Assembly (NCBI RefSeq): GCF_024346995.1
Contig: NZ_AP024887.1
Coordinates: 2,480,001-2,544,000 of the forward strand
Direction of reading: 5' to 3'
DNA: 64,000 nucleotides
Source of the DNA: Vibrio palustris
GTDB taxonomy: Bacteria > Pseudomonadota > Gammaproteobacteria > Enterobacterales > Vibrionaceae
This document shows positions 1-10,530 of this stretch, in pieces. A program made the translations under genes and the position numbers. The notes under the pieces were generated by a model. It had not been told where the DNA came from, ran no database searches, and worked only from the letters and a program-made list of their open reading frames with translations. Numbering within the stretch: position 1 is the stretch's first letter; each line of letters begins with the position of its first letter.

Positions 1-114
1 TATCAATCTGGCCACTTAGACATGACGGTTACCAACCAAGATAAAAGCACACGTTATGACCTACTCCATGCTAATCACGAAAAACCGCCAGAAAAATCAG
101 AGTCGGTGAATTAA
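1..114 (+). CDS. 3' end of an unidentified gene (partial)
   Basis: An open frame enters from the left edge and ends at TAA 112-114, giving 37 C-terminal residues that finish in KPPEKSESVN. The tail is hydrophilic and charged. The family cannot be named from this fragment; an AsmA-like protein is only a guess. Its stop codon overlaps the stop of the convergent gene on the other strand (a shared TTAA), so the two genes have no intergenic space. Confidence 0.5.
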   Translation, partial: YQSGHLDMTVTNQDKSTRYDLLHANHEKPPEKSESVN

Positions 115-1037
115 TGAGGCATACCTTCTAACGTCGCCTTGTAATCAGGCATCAACATGTAGGTACCAAAGAAGTCGACGGCTTCATGACCATCACTGGT
201 GATCGAGACTTGGACCACAATCCGAGCTTTACGCCCCGCGGCTAAGCGATCTAAATCACCACTAATGCCATCCATCGAAGTTGATGCAAGCGGATTAGAA
301 AATAGAGGTTGATGATAACGAATATGGCTATCTACCAGTACAATATCACCGGATAAATCCCGCTCCTTCATCAATAGCCACGCCATCCCCCAACCCGTTA
401 AGGTCGCTAGAGTAAATGCCGATCCGGCGAACATCGTATTATGTGGATTTAGATTAGGGTTAAGAGGGGCACTACACTGGAATTGATAACCAGTATACTC
501 TTGAATTTTTATCCCCATTTTTTCGCAAATAGGAATTTGCTCTTGCCAGCGATCTTGCAACTCTGCGCACCATTCAGGCTTACGCAGTACCGTTGAGCGC
601 ACATCTAATGGCTTGACCATCTGCTGATGCAATAAAGGGCCACGGCCACTCACAAGCTCACCACGGCACTCAAAACCATTGCTTTGGTAGAACGGTACCG
701 CGGCTTCACGCGCTCGACACACGAGACGCTTAGCGCCTTCTTGACGTGCAAACGATTCTAGCGCGACCATTAACAATGAGCCCATACCTTTACCGCGTCG
801 GTTGGCTTTTACGGCCATATAGCGAATCTGACCTTCACAGTCAGGCGTAATATACAAACGCCCTATGGCAATAGGACGACCACGACCATCAACAATCATA
901 CGATGGTGACTCATGCCATCGAACTCATCCCTTTCAGATCCTAATGGCATCTGCCAGGGTTCACGCAGCATTTGCCAGCGAAACTGATAATACTTTTTGA
1001 TTTGGTTTTCCGTGCGCGGCGTAATCAGTTTAAACAT
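111..1037 (-). CDS. GNAT acetyltransferase fused to YiiD-type hotdog thioesterase domain
   Basis: The protein has 308 residues in two domains. Residues about 1-140 are a GNAT N-acetyltransferase with an acetyl-CoA loop (RRGKGMGSLLM, near residue 80) and the late motif PFYQSNGF. Residues about 155-308 match the YiiD C-terminal putative thioesterase fold, including NPHNTMFAGSAF, where the hotdog helix normally begins. The start is ATG at 1037 behind GGAAG. The substrate is unknown; the family is annotated as a bifunctional acetyltransferase/thioesterase, and a role with acyl-CoA or acyl-ACP is inferred. The gene lies just after dtd on the same strand (about 100 bp gap), and its stop overlaps the stop of the convergent upstream fragment. 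Confidence 0.8.
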   Translation of the reverse strand: MFKLITPRTENQIKKYYQFRWQMLREPWQMPLGSERDEFDGMSHHRMIVDGRGRPIAIGRLYITPDCEGQIRYMAVKANRRGKGMGSLLMVALESFARQEGAKRLVCRAREAAVPFYQSNGFECRGELVSGRGPLLHQQMVKPLDVRSTVLRKPEWCAELQDRWQEQIPICEKMGIKIQEYTGYQFQCSAPLNPNLNPHNTMFAGSAFTLATLTGWGMAWLLMKERDLSGDIVLVDSHIRYHQPLFSNPLASTSMDGISGDLDRLAAGRKARIVVQVSITSDGHEAVDFFGTYMLMPDYKATLEGMPH

Positions 1038-1139
1038 ACAAACTTCCGGTTAAGTATCCATTTAACTCGATGGGGTCGATCCTATACTAGATTGAAAGCC
1101 ACGCCTACTCTTTCCTCAACGCGGCTTGAATCCACTACT

Positions 1140-1574
1140 CTATACCTGCAACCAAAACGTCACTGGACCATCATTCACTAATGAAACCTTCATATCGGCG
1201 GCAAAACGCCCACACTCAGTCGGTAACTGTTCTGCACACAATTGGGAAAAGACGTCATACAAACGGCGGGCTTCATCAGGCGCAGCTCCTTTAGAAAAGC
1301 CAGCCCGAGTGCCTTTTTTGGTATCGGCTGGCAAAGTGAACTGTGAGACAACTAAAACGCTTCCGCCCACATCCTTGACGCTCAGGTTCATTTTCCCTGC
1401 ATCATCTTCAAATACTCGGTATTGAGTAACACGCTCCATAAGACGCTTAGCTTTGGCGTCATCATCCCCTTTTTCGACACCAAGCAGTACTAATAGGCCC
1501 TGCTCAATGGCTCCAACGGTTTCATCCTCAACACGTACCGCCGCCTCACTCACTCTTTGAATTAACGCTATCAC
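1140..1574 (-). CDS. dtd: D-aminoacyl-tRNA deacylase
   Basis: Dtd hydrolyses D-aminoacyl-tRNAs (and misformed Gly-tRNA-Ala) in the cytoplasm. With the GTG start at 1574 the protein is 144 residues and begins with the family N-terminus [13 protein letters not shown], close to the usual 145. Hallmark motifs are SQFTLPADT (active-site region) and the C-terminal [11 protein letters not shown] cross-subunit Gly-Pro region. A longer frame from 1598 would add eight residues with no family support. The GTG lies inside the 3' end of yihY (overlap 1546-1574), so the two genes are translationally coupled. Confidence 0.93.
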   Translation of the reverse strand: MIALIQRVSEAAVRVEDETVGAIEQGLLVLLGVEKGDDDAKAKRLMERVTQYRVFEDDAGKMNLSVKDVGGSVLVVSQFTLPADTKKGTRAGFSKGAAPDEARRLYDVFSQLCAEQLPTECGRFAADMKVSLVNDGPVTFWLQV

Positions 1575-2454
1575 TCTCTTTTTCCTTAACTTGAACAATG
1601 TCTTCTATCGCTTCTTGATACCGAGAGCGCCACTGAACATCTTCACCAAGTCCAGCGGTAATCTCAGCACCGAACAATACTATCAACCAACATAAGTACA
1701 CCCAAACAAACAAAATAGGAATGGCTGCTAATGCGCCATAAATCAGTTGGTAGGAAGGAAAGTGAGTGATGTAAAAAGCAAAGCCTTTTTTACTCAACTC
1801 AAACAACACAGCGGCCGCTAATGCGCCAGTAAACGCATGCGGTAGTTTGATTTTCTTATTAGGAACTAACAAATACAACACGGTAAAAGCCAGAAAGGAT
1901 AATAATACCGGTAACCAACGCAAGAACAGATTATAGGCTCCGGTTAGTGTCTCATTATCGATCACTTTCAAAGAGGTAATATAAGAACTTAACGCAATAC
2001 TGGCACCAATCAGTAGCGGCCCCAATGTTAAAAACATCCAATACATGGATAAAGAAAACACCATCCGGCGCTTATTACGTACTCGCCAAATAAAATTGAG
2101 ACTGCGATCGACATTCGAAATCAACATTAGCGCCGCAACGAATAAGAAAATACTGCCAACCGCGGTCATTTTTCCAGTATTGGAGACAAACTGTTTTAAT
2201 GCACCACTCACTGCATCTCCAGCAGTGGGAACAAAGTGGGTAATGACAAAATCTTGAATGACATCACTCACATTATCAAACACGGTGAACGATGACAGGA
2301 TCGACACCAGTACTGTTAGCATTGGCACGAGCGAAATCAAGGTAATATAAGCCAAATAACCGGCAGTGACATTCACTCGATCTTGGCTCATACGGTGAGA
2401 TATGTAACGTGCAAAGTTAATGCACTCTTGGGGTAATTGCTGGTAATTAGGCAT
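1546..2454 (-). CDS. yihY: YihY/BrkB family inner-membrane protein
   Basis: The protein has 302 residues with about six hydrophobic helices, including segments around residues 35-55, 95-115, 135-160, 180-205, 215-235 and 245-270. It shows the YihY family pattern ([16 protein letters not shown] near the N-terminus and [17 protein letters not shown] near the end). Older annotations call the family ribonuclease BN, but that activity belongs to another gene; the true function is unknown. It starts with ATG at 2454 and overlaps dtd by 29 bp. The order yihY-dtd-GNAT/thioesterase forms one short operon. Confidence 0.88.
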   Translation of the reverse strand: MPNYQQLPQECINFARYISHRMSQDRVNVTAGYLAYITLISLVPMLTVLVSILSSFTVFDNVSDVIQDFVITHFVPTAGDAVSGALKQFVSNTGKMTAVGSIFLFVAALMLISNVDRSLNFIWRVRNKRRMVFSLSMYWMFLTLGPLLIGASIALSSYITSLKVIDNETLTGAYNLFLRWLPVLLSFLAFTVLYLLVPNKKIKLPHAFTGALAAAVLFELSKKGFAFYITHFPSYQLIYGALAAIPILFVWVYLCWLIVLFGAEITAGLGEDVQWRSRYQEAIEDIVQVKEKESDSVNSKSE

Positions 2455-2548
2455 AACAGTTACTCAATACGATGTTTCCCTTAGTCTAAGCGATCGTTAA
2501 CATCCTTGCTAAAATCGTTGTCTAATTAATAACACCATGAATGCAAGA

Positions 2549-2580
2549 TAAAAAAAAGCCTTTGGATAACCAAAGGCTTT
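2549..2580 (-). terminator. Rho-independent terminator of typA
   Basis: Perfect 11-bp stem AAAGCCTTTGG / CCAAAGGCTTT with a 4-nt loop at 2555-2580. On the minus strand it is followed by a run of U (A-tract at 2549-2557 on the plus strand). It lies 37 bp after the typA stop. Confidence 0.88.
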
Positions 2581-2616
2581 AGTTTCTATCTTACAGTAGC
2601 GTGGCTAAGCTATTGC

Positions 2617-4443
2617 TTATTTACCACGGTAAGCGCGTTTACGATCGTTTTCAGTTAAGAATTTCTTACGAATACGAATGCTTTCTGGCGTTACTTCTAC
2701 CAATTCATCATCATCGATGAACTCTAGAGCTTGTTCTAGCGTGTATTTGATTGCAGGGCTAAGCGTCTGAGCTTCATCCGTACCAGATGCACGAACGTTC
2801 GTCAGCTGCTTACCTTTCAAACAGTTTACTGTTAAGTCATTTGAACGGCTATGAATACCAATAACTTGGCCTTCATAAACTTCATCACCATGCTCGGCAA
2901 ATAAACGACCACGACCTTGCAGGTTAAATAGTGCGTAAGTCAGTGCTTTACCTGTTGCGTTTGAAATTAGAACACCGCTTTGACGACGACCGATTTCACC
3001 ACCTTTGTGTTCGCCGTAGTGGTCGAACGTATGGTAAAGAAGACCTGAACCTGAAGTCATAGTTAGGAATTCAGTTTGGAAACCGATAAGACCACGAGAA
3101 GGCATCATAAAGTCCATGCGAACACGACCTTTACCATCTGGGTTCATATCTGTTAGTTCACCTTTACGTAAACCAACGCTTTCCATGATCGCGCCTTGGT
3201 TTTCTTCAACAACGTCAATGGTTACCGTTTCAAACGGTTCCATTAGCTGGCCGTTTTCTTCTTTCAAAATAACTTCAGGACGTGATACCGCTAGCTCGAA
3301 GCCTTCACGACGCATGTTTTCGATCAAAATCGAAAGGTGCAATTCGCCACGACCTGATACACGGAAACGGTCTGGATCTTCAGTTTGTTCAACACGTAGT
3401 GCTACGTTGTGAACCAATTCTTTTTCTAGACGCTCAAGAATGTTACGTGAAGTAACGAACTTACCTTCTTTACCCGCAAACGGAGACGTGTTTACTTGGA
3501 AAGTCATGGTTACTGTTGGTTCATCAACAGTCAATGCAGGTAGTGCTTCAACAACGTTAACATCACAGATGGTGTCTGAGATTTTAAGTTCACCGAGACC
3601 AGTAATTGCCACGATATCACCAGAAGAAGCTTGTTCTGCTTCAGAACGGTTAAGGCCTAGGTAACCTAATACCGTACCCACTTTACCGTTACGTTTTTTG
3701 CCGTCAGCAGAAATGATAGTAACTTGCTGGTTTGGTTTAACCGTACCGCGAGTTACACGGCCTACACCGATAACACCAACATAAGCGCTGTAATCAAGCT
3801 GAGAGATCTGCATTTGCAGAGAACCATCTGGGTCAACGTTTGGCGCATCAACACCATCAACGATCGCTTGGAACAATGGTTCCATGTTTTCGCCAGTTGT
3901 TGTTTCTTCTTGGCTTGCCCAACCGTTTAATGCTGAAGCATAAACAACTTGGAAGTCTAACTGTTCGTCGGTCGCGCCTAACGTATCGAACAAATCAAAT
4001 ACTTGATCCATTACCCAATCAGGACGAGCGCCAGGACGGTCAATTTTGTTAATAACAACGATTGGTTTCAAACCGTAGTTAAACGCTTTCTGTGTTACAA
4101 AACGTGTTTGTGGCATAGGGCCATCAACAGCATCAACGATAAGTAGTACTGAATCTACCATCGACATAATACGTTCTACTTCGCCACCAAAGTCTGCGTG
4201 CCCAGGAGTATCAACGATATTGATGCGGTAGTCATTCCAGTTAATTGCTGTATTTTTAGCAAGGATGGTGATGCCACGTTCTTTTTCAATGTCATTTGAG
4301 TCCATGACGCGCTCTTCAACTTCACCGCGAGACTCTAACGTGCCTGATTGCTGTAGTAGCTTATCAACAAGCGTGGTTTTACCGTGGTCAACGTGAGCGA
4401 TGATCGCGATGTTTCTTAGTTTTTCAATATGCGGAGTAGCCAT
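2617..4443 (-). CDS. typA: Ribosome-dependent translational GTPase BipA/TypA
   Basis: The protein has 608 residues, the usual length. The G domain is complete: AHVDHGKTT (P loop, residues 16-24), [11 protein letters not shown] (G3) and NKIDRPGA (G4). It is followed by beta-barrel, EF-G III/V-like and BipA-specific C-terminal domains, ending RKRAYRGK. BipA acts in 50S biogenesis and growth at low temperature or under stress. The start is ATG at 4443. The gene is divergent from glnA, separated by a 513-bp regulatory region. Confidence 0.97.
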   Translation of the reverse strand: MATPHIEKLRNIAIIAHVDHGKTTLVDKLLQQSGTLESRGEVEERVMDSNDIEKERGITILAKNTAINWNDYRINIVDTPGHADFGGEVERIMSMVDSVLLIVDAVDGPMPQTRFVTQKAFNYGLKPIVVINKIDRPGARPDWVMDQVFDLFDTLGATDEQLDFQVVYASALNGWASQEETTTGENMEPLFQAIVDGVDAPNVDPDGSLQMQISQLDYSAYVGVIGVGRVTRGTVKPNQQVTIISADGKKRNGKVGTVLGYLGLNRSEAEQASSGDIVAITGLGELKISDTICDVNVVEALPALTVDEPTVTMTFQVNTSPFAGKEGKFVTSRNILERLEKELVHNVALRVEQTEDPDRFRVSGRGELHLSILIENMRREGFELAVSRPEVILKEENGQLMEPFETVTIDVVEENQGAIMESVGLRKGELTDMNPDGKGRVRMDFMMPSRGLIGFQTEFLTMTSGSGLLYHTFDHYGEHKGGEIGRRQSGVLISNATGKALTYALFNLQGRGRLFAEHGDEVYEGQVIGIHSRSNDLTVNCLKGKQLTNVRASGTDEAQTLSPAIKYTLEQALEFIDDDELVEVTPESIRIRKKFLTENDRKRAYRGK

Positions 4444-4700
4444 GGATTCTGATTCACTTATTTCACAAAAGACCCTTTACGACACCATGTCGCAATTGAG
4501 GTCAGAGTTTGGTTAAAAAAACGACCATAATGTACCAGATTTTAGCGAAAAACCCAGAAATATGTGATCTATTTCGGTTATTTTTCTATTTTAGTAAGAA
4601 ATTCAACCGTATTTGAGGTTAAACAACATTACTCTGCTGCATTATTTTAGTTAAACATTCATTGACATCTTAATGAGATAGAGGCTGAATGGTAGCCAGC

Positions 4701-4799
4701 TTACACAGCACCATGCACCAAAATAAACATATTTAGTCCATTTTGGTGCAACACGTGATCATTTTAGTGCAACCCATAGCACCAACATCTGTCACGGCA
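4701..4799 (+). promoter_or_regulatory. Cluster of NtrC-type half-sites upstream of glnA
   Basis: The 4444-4956 intergenic region contains several NtrC-like half-sites related to the enhancer consensus TGCACYA-N3-TRGTGCA. Visible ones are TGCACCAAAAT at 4714, ATTTTGGTGCA at 4740, TTTTAGTGCA at 4762 and AGCACCAACAT at 4779. The first two are perfect 11-bp inverted arms around a 15-bp spacer. They sit 40-130 bp upstream of the sigma-54 promoter, the normal enhancer distance for glnA. No single complete 17-bp palindrome is present. The rest of the region (4444-4700) shows only AT-rich sequence and presumably the typA promoter. Confidence 0.65.
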
Positions 4800-4834
4800 A
4801 AGTTAAGCCAATGAAATCAAAGGATTTATTTTTT

Positions 4835-4850
4835 TGGCACGAATTTAGCT
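4835..4850 (+). promoter_or_regulatory. Sigma-54 promoter of glnA
   Basis: TGGCACGAATTTAGCT carries the -24 GG (4836-4837) and the -12 GC (4848-4849) exactly 12 bp apart, with the full TGGCAC -24 element. It lies about 107 bp upstream of the glnA ATG and downstream of the NtrC-type sites. This is the arrangement of the nitrogen-regulated glnAp2 promoter. Confidence 0.85.
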
Positions 4851-4956
4851 TTACGAATATTACATTCGTTTATGAAATGGGTACAGCAGTCTTACTTGCT
4901 GGTTTCAAAGTAAATTCGAGCCCCAATTGCTATTTTAACACTGGAGGTTATCCAAA

Positions 4957-6366
4957 ATGTCAGTTGAAAATGTTTTATCGCTGATTCAAGAAAACGAAGT
5001 CAAGTTTATTGACTTGCGCTTCACTGATACGAAAGGTAAGGAACAACACGTATCAATTCCGGCTCACCAAGTAGACGCAGACTTCTTCGAAGAAGGTAAG
5101 ATGTTTGATGGCTCTTCTGTCGCTGGCTGGAAAGGTATCAACGAATCAGACATGGTAATGATGCCAGATGCATCATCTGCTGTACTTGACCCATTTACAG
5201 AAGAAGCAACAGTGAACATTCGTTGTGACATTCTGGAACCTGCTACCATGCAAGGCTACGATCGCGATCCTCGCTCTATCTCACAACGTGCTGAAGAGTA
5301 CATGCGTTCAACGGGCATTGCAGACACTGTTCTTGTCGGTCCAGAACCAGAGTTCTTCTTGTTTGACGATGTACGCTATTCTTCAGATATGTCTGGCTCT
5401 TTCTACAAAATCGATGATGTAGAAGCAGCTTGGAACAGCGGTACTGAATACGAAGACGGTAACAAAGGTCACCGTCCAGGCGTGAAAGGCGGTTATTTCC
5501 CAGTATCTCCTGTCGACTCTTCTCAAGACATCCGTTCTGCAATGTGTCTAGTGATGGAAGAAATGGGACTCGTTGTTGAAGCGCACCACCACGAAGTGGC
5601 AACCGCTGGTCAAAACGAAATCGCGACTCGCTTTAACACTATGACCACGAAAGCAGATGAAATCCAAATCTACAAATACGTTGTTCATAATGTTGCTCAT
5701 GCATTCGGAAAAACCGCAACCTTTATGCCTAAGCCACTTGTTGGTGATAACGGTTCAGGTATGCACGTTCACCAATCTCTTGCAAAAGACGGCGTAAACC
5801 TATTTGCAGGCGATAAGTACGGCGGTCTATCTGAAATGGCGCTTTACTACATTGGCGGTATCATCAAACACGCTCGTGCAATCAACGCTTTTGCAAACGC
5901 ATCAACCAACTCGTACAAACGTCTTGTTCCGGGCTTTGAAGCACCTGTTATGCTTGCCTACTCGGCACGTAACCGTTCAGCGTCTATCCGTATTCCTGTA
6001 GTACCAAGTCCTAAAGCACGTCGTCTTGAAGTTCGCTTCCCAGATCCAACAGCGAACCCATACCTAGCATTCTCTGCATTGCTAATGGCTGGCCTAGACG
6101 GTATTAAAAACAAGATCCATCCTGGCGATGCAATGGATAAAGATCTCTACGACCTTCCAGCGGAAGAAGCAGCAGAGATTCCAAAAGTTGCAGAAAACTT
6201 CGAAGTAGCATTGAAAGCTCTAGATGAAGATCGTGAGTTCTTAACCGCTGGCGGCGTATTCTCTGATGACTTCATCGATTCTTATATCGAGTTGAAATCT
6301 GAAGACGTGACTCGTCTACAAATGACGACTCATCCAGTTGAGTTCGAAATGTACTACTCAGTATAA
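4957..6366 (+). CDS. glnA: Glutamine synthetase, type I
   Basis: The enzyme makes glutamine from glutamate, ammonia and ATP and is the main ammonium-assimilating enzyme. It has 469 residues, the same as the E. coli protein. Visible signatures are the N-terminal [17 protein letters not shown] latch region, [11 protein letters not shown] in the ATP/metal site, and KDLYDLP near residue 395 with the adenylylation Tyr, so it should be controlled by GlnE. A strong GGAGG lies 9 nt before ATG 4957. It is followed by a terminator and then ntrB-ntrC, the classical nitrogen-control gene order. Confidence 0.98.
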   Translation: MSVENVLSLIQENEVKFIDLRFTDTKGKEQHVSIPAHQVDADFFEEGKMFDGSSVAGWKGINESDMVMMPDASSAVLDPFTEEATVNIRCDILEPATMQGYDRDPRSISQRAEEYMRSTGIADTVLVGPEPEFFLFDDVRYSSDMSGSFYKIDDVEAAWNSGTEYEDGNKGHRPGVKGGYFPVSPVDSSQDIRSAMCLVMEEMGLVVEAHHHEVATAGQNEIATRFNTMTTKADEIQIYKYVVHNVAHAFGKTATFMPKPLVGDNGSGMHVHQSLAKDGVNLFAGDKYGGLSEMALYYIGGIIKHARAINAFANASTNSYKRLVPGFEAPVMLAYSARNRSASIRIPVVPSPKARRLEVRFPDPTANPYLAFSALLMAGLDGIKNKIHPGDAMDKDLYDLPAEEAAEIPKVAENFEVALKALDEDREFLTAGGVFSDDFIDSYIELKSEDVTRLQMTTHPVEFEMYYSV

Positions 6367-6390
6367 GTACGACTGCAAACCTAGATTCAA

Positions 6391-6418
6391 AAGCCTGCTC
6401 AAACGAGCAGGCTTTTTT
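6391..6418 (+). terminator. Rho-independent terminator of glnA
   Basis: Stem AAGCCTGCTC / GAGCAGGCTT with loop AAAC, followed by TTTTT. It starts 25 bp after the glnA stop and separates glnA from ntrBC. Confidence 0.9.
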
Positions 6419-6441
6419 CTACTGTCTTATTTTAGGGCGCT

Positions 6442-6458
6442 AGCACCAAAATGGTGGC
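6442..6458 (+). promoter_or_regulatory. NtrC-type box downstream of glnA
   Basis: AGCACCAAAATGGTGGC is a near-perfect match to the NtrC palindrome (GCACCA-AAA-TGGTG). It lies in the 340-bp glnA-ntrB intergenic region, 24 bp after the terminator. Single half-sites follow at 6544-6550 (TGGTGCA), 6583-6589 (TAGTGCA) and 6637-6643 (TGCACCA). Confidence 0.7.
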
Positions 6459-6658
6459 ATATAGCTAACCCATTATATCCTATCTGTTTTAAAACCATTA
6501 TTAGCCATAAGCGGCAAGCTTATTGCATTAAACCCTATGAATATGGTGCAAAAAAACCAATTACAGTTTAAAAATACTTATTTAGTGCATACTTATTTTT
6601 CAATGGATAATAAATAGTCAACTAGACAGTATGTAGTGCACCATGCTTCATGCTAAAA

Positions 6659-6675
6659 TGCACTATATTAGTGCA
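6659..6675 (+). promoter_or_regulatory. Perfect NtrC box before ntrB
   Basis: TGCACTATATTAGTGCA is a perfect 7-3-7 palindrome and a close match to E. coli glnA NtrC sites. It ends 32 bp before the ntrB start, a position suited to autorepression of ntrBC by NtrC, as is known for glnLp. Confidence 0.88.
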
Positions 6676-6707
6676 TTGAGACTCAGCTAGGAAGAGAGGA
6701 ACACGTT

Positions 6708-7757
6708 GTGAGTGCAGAATTAAGTGAAATCATATTAGACAATATTGTATCAGCCACTCTGATACTCGATGAATCTCTTTGTGTCTGTTATGCAAATCCA
6801 TCTGCAGAACAACTTTTTTCTCAGAGCGCTAAGCGAATCATCAATCAGCCTATTTCTAACTTAATACAACATGCTTCCATGGATCTCGCCCTACTGTCTC
6901 AACCACTACAAAGCGGCCAAAGCATTACTGATAGTGATGTCACTTTTGTCGTGGATGGCAAACCCTTAATGCTTGAAGTGACCGTTAGTCCGCTGTCTTG
7001 GAATCGTGAGCTCATGCTATTAGTGGAAATGCGTCGTATCGGCCAGCAACGTCGCTTAACTCAAGAACTTAATCAACACACTCAACAACAAGCAGCTAAA
7101 CTGTTAGTCAGAGGTCTCGCTCATGAAATTAAGAATCCGTTGGGGGGGCTTCGTGGGGCTGCACAATTACTCGAGCGCATGCTAGAAGATCAGAGCCTAA
7201 CTGAGTACACCCAAATCATCATAGAGCAAGCCGATCGCTTAAGAGCACTGGTTGATCGTTTATTAGGGCCACAGAAACCAGGTAAAAAAGAGTTAGGTAA
7301 CTTACACCAAATTTTGGAAAAAGTTCGTCAATTGATCGAGCTCGATGGCAACCGTGAGCTAATTTTTGAGCGTGATTACGATCCTAGCCTGCCTGACATC
7401 ATGATGGATCCCGATCAAATTGAACAAGCATTATTGAATATTGTCAGCAATGCCGCTCAAATTTTATCACAGCAGCCTCATGGTGAAATTATTCTACGCA
7501 CGCGTACAGTCCACCAAGCCAATATCCATGGGCAACGCCATAAGTTGGTTGCTCGTATCGAAATCATCGATAACGGACCTGGTATCCCCATCGAACTACA
7601 AGATACATTATTTTACCCCATGGTCAGTGGCCGTGATGGAGGCTCCGGATTAGGGCTCTCTATCTCACAAAACTTAATTGATCAGCATAATGGCAAGATT
7701 GATGTCGAAAGCTGGCCTGGGCGCACCATATTTACTATTTACTTACCGATTCAATGA
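6708..7757 (+). CDS. glnL: Nitrogen-regulation sensor kinase NtrB (GlnL)
   Basis: A 349-residue cytoplasmic histidine kinase/phosphatase that phosphorylates NtrC and answers to PII. It has an N-terminal PAS-like domain (about 1-115) and no membrane segment. The H box is LAHEIKNPLGGLRGAAQLLE (phosphorylated His near residue 138), the N box NIVSNAAQ, with DNGPGI and GSGLGLSISQNL as G boxes. The start is GTG at 6708 behind AGAGAGGA (8 nt). It is 34 bp from ntrC, with which it forms an operon. Confidence 0.96.
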   Translation: MSAELSEIILDNIVSATLILDESLCVCYANPSAEQLFSQSAKRIINQPISNLIQHASMDLALLSQPLQSGQSITDSDVTFVVDGKPLMLEVTVSPLSWNRELMLLVEMRRIGQQRRLTQELNQHTQQQAAKLLVRGLAHEIKNPLGGLRGAAQLLERMLEDQSLTEYTQIIIEQADRLRALVDRLLGPQKPGKKELGNLHQILEKVRQLIELDGNRELIFERDYDPSLPDIMMDPDQIEQALLNIVSNAAQILSQQPHGEIILRTRTVHQANIHGQRHKLVARIEIIDNGPGIPIELQDTLFYPMVSGRDGGSGLGLSISQNLIDQHNGKIDVESWPGRTIFTIYLPIQ

Positions 7758-7791
7758 ACGTCACAGCTGAATTGATATTGAGGATAACATT

Positions 7792-9195
7792 ATGAGTAAA
7801 GGATACGTGTGGGTTGTCGACGATGACAGCTCAATTCGTTGGGTTATGGAAAAAACCCTTTCTTCTGCGAATATCAAATGCGAAACGTTCTCTGATGCAG
7901 AAAGCGTATTATTAGCGTTAGAGCGAGAAACGCCTGATGTACTCGTATCAGACATTCGCATGCCGGGTATTGATGGTTTAGAGCTGTTAAATCAAGTACA
8001 CAGAACCTCACCTGATTTACCGATTATCATTATGACCGCGCATTCCGATCTGGATGCCGCAGTTAATGCGTACCAAAAAGGTGCCTTTGAATATATTCCC
8101 AAGCCGTTTGATGTCGATGAAACACTTACGCTGGTTGAACGAGCAATCTCTCATAGCCACGAGCAACGTAAAGAACAAACCGCTAATCTACAAGCCGCTG
8201 ATGATACTCCTGAAATCATAGGTGAAGCGCCTGCGATGCAAGAAGTGTTTCGTGCTATCGGGCGTCTTTCGCGCTCTTCCATCTCTGTGCTTATTAATGG
8301 TGAATCCGGAACAGGTAAAGAACTCGTCGCACACGCGTTACATCGACATAGTCCTCGCGTTAAAAACCCATTTATTGCACTGAATATGGCCGCCATCCCT
8401 AAAGACTTGATTGAATCTGAGCTGTTTGGGCATGAGAAAGGAGCCTTTACTGGAGCGAATAATGTCAGGCAAGGGCGCTTTGAGCAGGCCAATGGTGGCA
8501 CACTGTTTTTAGATGAAATTGGTGATATGCCCTTAGATATCCAAACTCGTCTACTCCGTGTATTAGCCGAAGGGCAATTTTACCGTGTCGGTGGTCATTC
8601 TGCGATAAAAGTCGATGTGCGAATCGTCGCAGCAACGCATCAAAACTTAGAAAAACTCGTCAATAAGGGACAATTTCGAGAAGACTTATTCCACCGTTTG
8701 AATGTGATTCGTATTCAAATTCCAGCATTGCGAGAACGTCGACAAGATATTGAAAAGCTGACCAAACACTTTTTAGCCTCCGCCGCCGATGAGCTCGGTG
8801 TAGAAATGAAAACACTGCATCCTAAGACGCTCGAAATGCTGACTCACCTAGAGTGGCCAGGCAATGTACGTCAATTAGAGAACATGTGTCGTTGGCTTAC
8901 CGTAATGGCGACCAGCACAGAAGTATTACCTAACGACCTCCCGCCGGAAGTCTTGTCGGGTAAGAAAAACACCGAGGTTGAAAGTGACCACAGTTGGCAA
9001 AAGCAATTAGAGTCTTGGGCAAAGTCTTCTCTTTCTGAAGGAGAGACAGATATTTTATCTTATGCGCTCCCGGAATTTGAACGCATCTTACTAGAAGCTG
9101 CGCTTACTCACACTAACGGCCATAAACAAGAAGCGGCAAAAGTGCTTGGATGGGGCAGAAATACCCTTACCCGTAAACTCAAAGAGCTTTACTGA
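7792..9195 (+). CDS. glnG: Nitrogen-regulation response regulator NtrC (GlnG)
   Basis: The protein has 467 residues. The receiver domain (1-120) carries phospho-acceptor Asp in VSDIRMPG (about residue 54). The sigma-54 AAA+ domain (about 140-380) has Walker A GESGTGKE, the GAFTGA loop that contacts sigma-54, and Walker B GGTLFLDEIG. The C-terminal Fis-type helix-turn-helix is HKQEAAKVLGWGRNTLTRKL. When phosphorylated it activates sigma-54 promoters such as the one found before glnA. The start is ATG 7792 with GAGG upstream. Confidence 0.97.
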   Translation: MSKGYVWVVDDDSSIRWVMEKTLSSANIKCETFSDAESVLLALERETPDVLVSDIRMPGIDGLELLNQVHRTSPDLPIIIMTAHSDLDAAVNAYQKGAFEYIPKPFDVDETLTLVERAISHSHEQRKEQTANLQAADDTPEIIGEAPAMQEVFRAIGRLSRSSISVLINGESGTGKELVAHALHRHSPRVKNPFIALNMAAIPKDLIESELFGHEKGAFTGANNVRQGRFEQANGGTLFLDEIGDMPLDIQTRLLRVLAEGQFYRVGGHSAIKVDVRIVAATHQNLEKLVNKGQFREDLFHRLNVIRIQIPALRERRQDIEKLTKHFLASAADELGVEMKTLHPKTLEMLTHLEWPGNVRQLENMCRWLTVMATSTEVLPNDLPPEVLSGKKNTEVESDHSWQKQLESWAKSSLSEGETDILSYALPEFERILLEAALTHTNGHKQEAAKVLGWGRNTLTRKLKELY

Positions 9196-9205
9196 TCCAG
9201 CGACC

Positions 9206-9235
9206 AAGGCAGTCCATCCGAGCGCTGCCTTTTAC
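9206..9235 (+). terminator. Probable terminator after ntrC
   Basis: AAGGCAG / CTGCCTT stem with a 12-nt loop, followed by TTTTA, starting 11 bp after the ntrC stop. Confidence 0.7.
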
Positions 9236-9322
9236 TCTTTCCTAGTTGAAAATGAGAATAGTGCTGACAGAGTGCGTTACGATTCTTATACTGACGGGTA
9301 AATTTCGACTAGGAAACCACTC

Positions 9323-10324
9323 ATGATCAGTAAAGACCTTCCTTTAACGGATATCCACCGTCATTTAGATGGTAATATTCGTACCAGTACGATTCTCGAA
9401 CTTGGCCAGCAATTTAATCTGGATCTTCCTGCCAATACTGTTGATGCGCTGACTCCATTTGTCCAAGTAGTAGAAAACGAACCATCTCTCATGGCTTTTC
9501 TGTCAAAACTAGATTGGGGAGTAAAGGTTCTTGGTAACCTAGATGCATGCCGTCGAGTCGCCTATGAGAATGTTGAAGACTTACTGCGTGCTAATATCGA
9601 TTATGCAGAGCTACGCTTTTCTCCTTATTACATGGCGCTAGAGCACAACTTACCATTAGAAGGGGTTGTAGAAGCGGTAATTGATGGTGTTCAAGCTGGT
9701 ATTCGTGATTTTGATGTCCAAGCCAACCTTATTGGTATTATGAGCCGCACCTTTGGCACACAGGCGTGCTTAAAAGAACTTAACTCCATACTGGCATACC
9801 AAAACCACTTTGTCGCTGTCGACCTTGCTGGAGACGAATTAGGCCAACCAGGCAATCAATTTGTTGAACACTTCAAGAAAGTGCGTAATTCCGGCTTGCA
9901 GGTGACAACACATGCTGGCGAAGCAGCAGGCGCAGAAAGCATCTGGCAAGCGATTAATGACTTAGGAGCAACGCGTATTGGTCATGGTGTTAAAGCAGTA
10001 GAAGATACCAGCCTACTTGAATACTTGGCCACACATAGTATTGGTATTGAGTCATGCTTAACCTCGAATATCCAAACCAGCACCATAGCTTCTCTTGAAA
10101 GTCACCCGATAACAACATTCTTAAATAGCGGGATCATGGCAAGTCTCAATACTGATGATCCAGCCGTCGAGGGTATTGAGCTGGAATATGAATATACCGT
10201 AGCTGCGGCTCAAGCGGGTCTTAATCAAACGCAACTACGTCAATTGCAAATGAATGGTTTAGCGATGAGTTTTCTATCTGACTCAGAGAAAAAAGAACTG
10301 ACTGATAAAGTGTTACAACGATAA
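9323..10324 (+). CDS. add: Adenosine deaminase
   Basis: Converts adenosine and deoxyadenosine to inosine and deoxyinosine (purine salvage). It has 333 residues, the usual length. Zinc and catalytic motifs are [11 protein letters not shown] (His-x-His, residues 11-21), THAGEAAG (zinc His and catalytic Glu), RIGHGV and NTDDPAVEG. The start is ATG 9323 with AGGAAA upstream. It stands alone, flanked by terminators. Confidence 0.96.
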   Translation: MISKDLPLTDIHRHLDGNIRTSTILELGQQFNLDLPANTVDALTPFVQVVENEPSLMAFLSKLDWGVKVLGNLDACRRVAYENVEDLLRANIDYAELRFSPYYMALEHNLPLEGVVEAVIDGVQAGIRDFDVQANLIGIMSRTFGTQACLKELNSILAYQNHFVAVDLAGDELGQPGNQFVEHFKKVRNSGLQVTTHAGEAAGAESIWQAINDLGATRIGHGVKAVEDTSLLEYLATHSIGIESCLTSNIQTSTIASLESHPITTFLNSGIMASLNTDDPAVEGIELEYEYTVAAAQAGLNQTQLRQLQMNGLAMSFLSDSEKKELTDKVLQR

Positions 10325-10344
10325 ACTATTAGACATACAAATCG

Positions 10345-10380
10345 ATAAAAAAACCCAGCTCTGTAAGCTGGGTTTTTTTA
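10345..10380 (+). terminator. Terminator after add
   Basis: AACCCAGCT / AGCTGGGTT stem with a 5-nt loop, A-tract before and TTTTTTT after, so it can work in both directions. The following 10381-10530 shows nothing recognisable. Confidence 0.9.
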
Positions 10381-10530
10381 ATCCCTAATATCTTGATAGT
10401 GACATTACATTGCTCTCATCTTGCAGTAACCACTCGTTATAAAAAAGTGAAGGCTGCTCATCATAAGGGCATTACTGATATGACTGCAGTAATACTGAGC
10501 CACTAGAGACAAGATAGAAAAGTTATAGAC

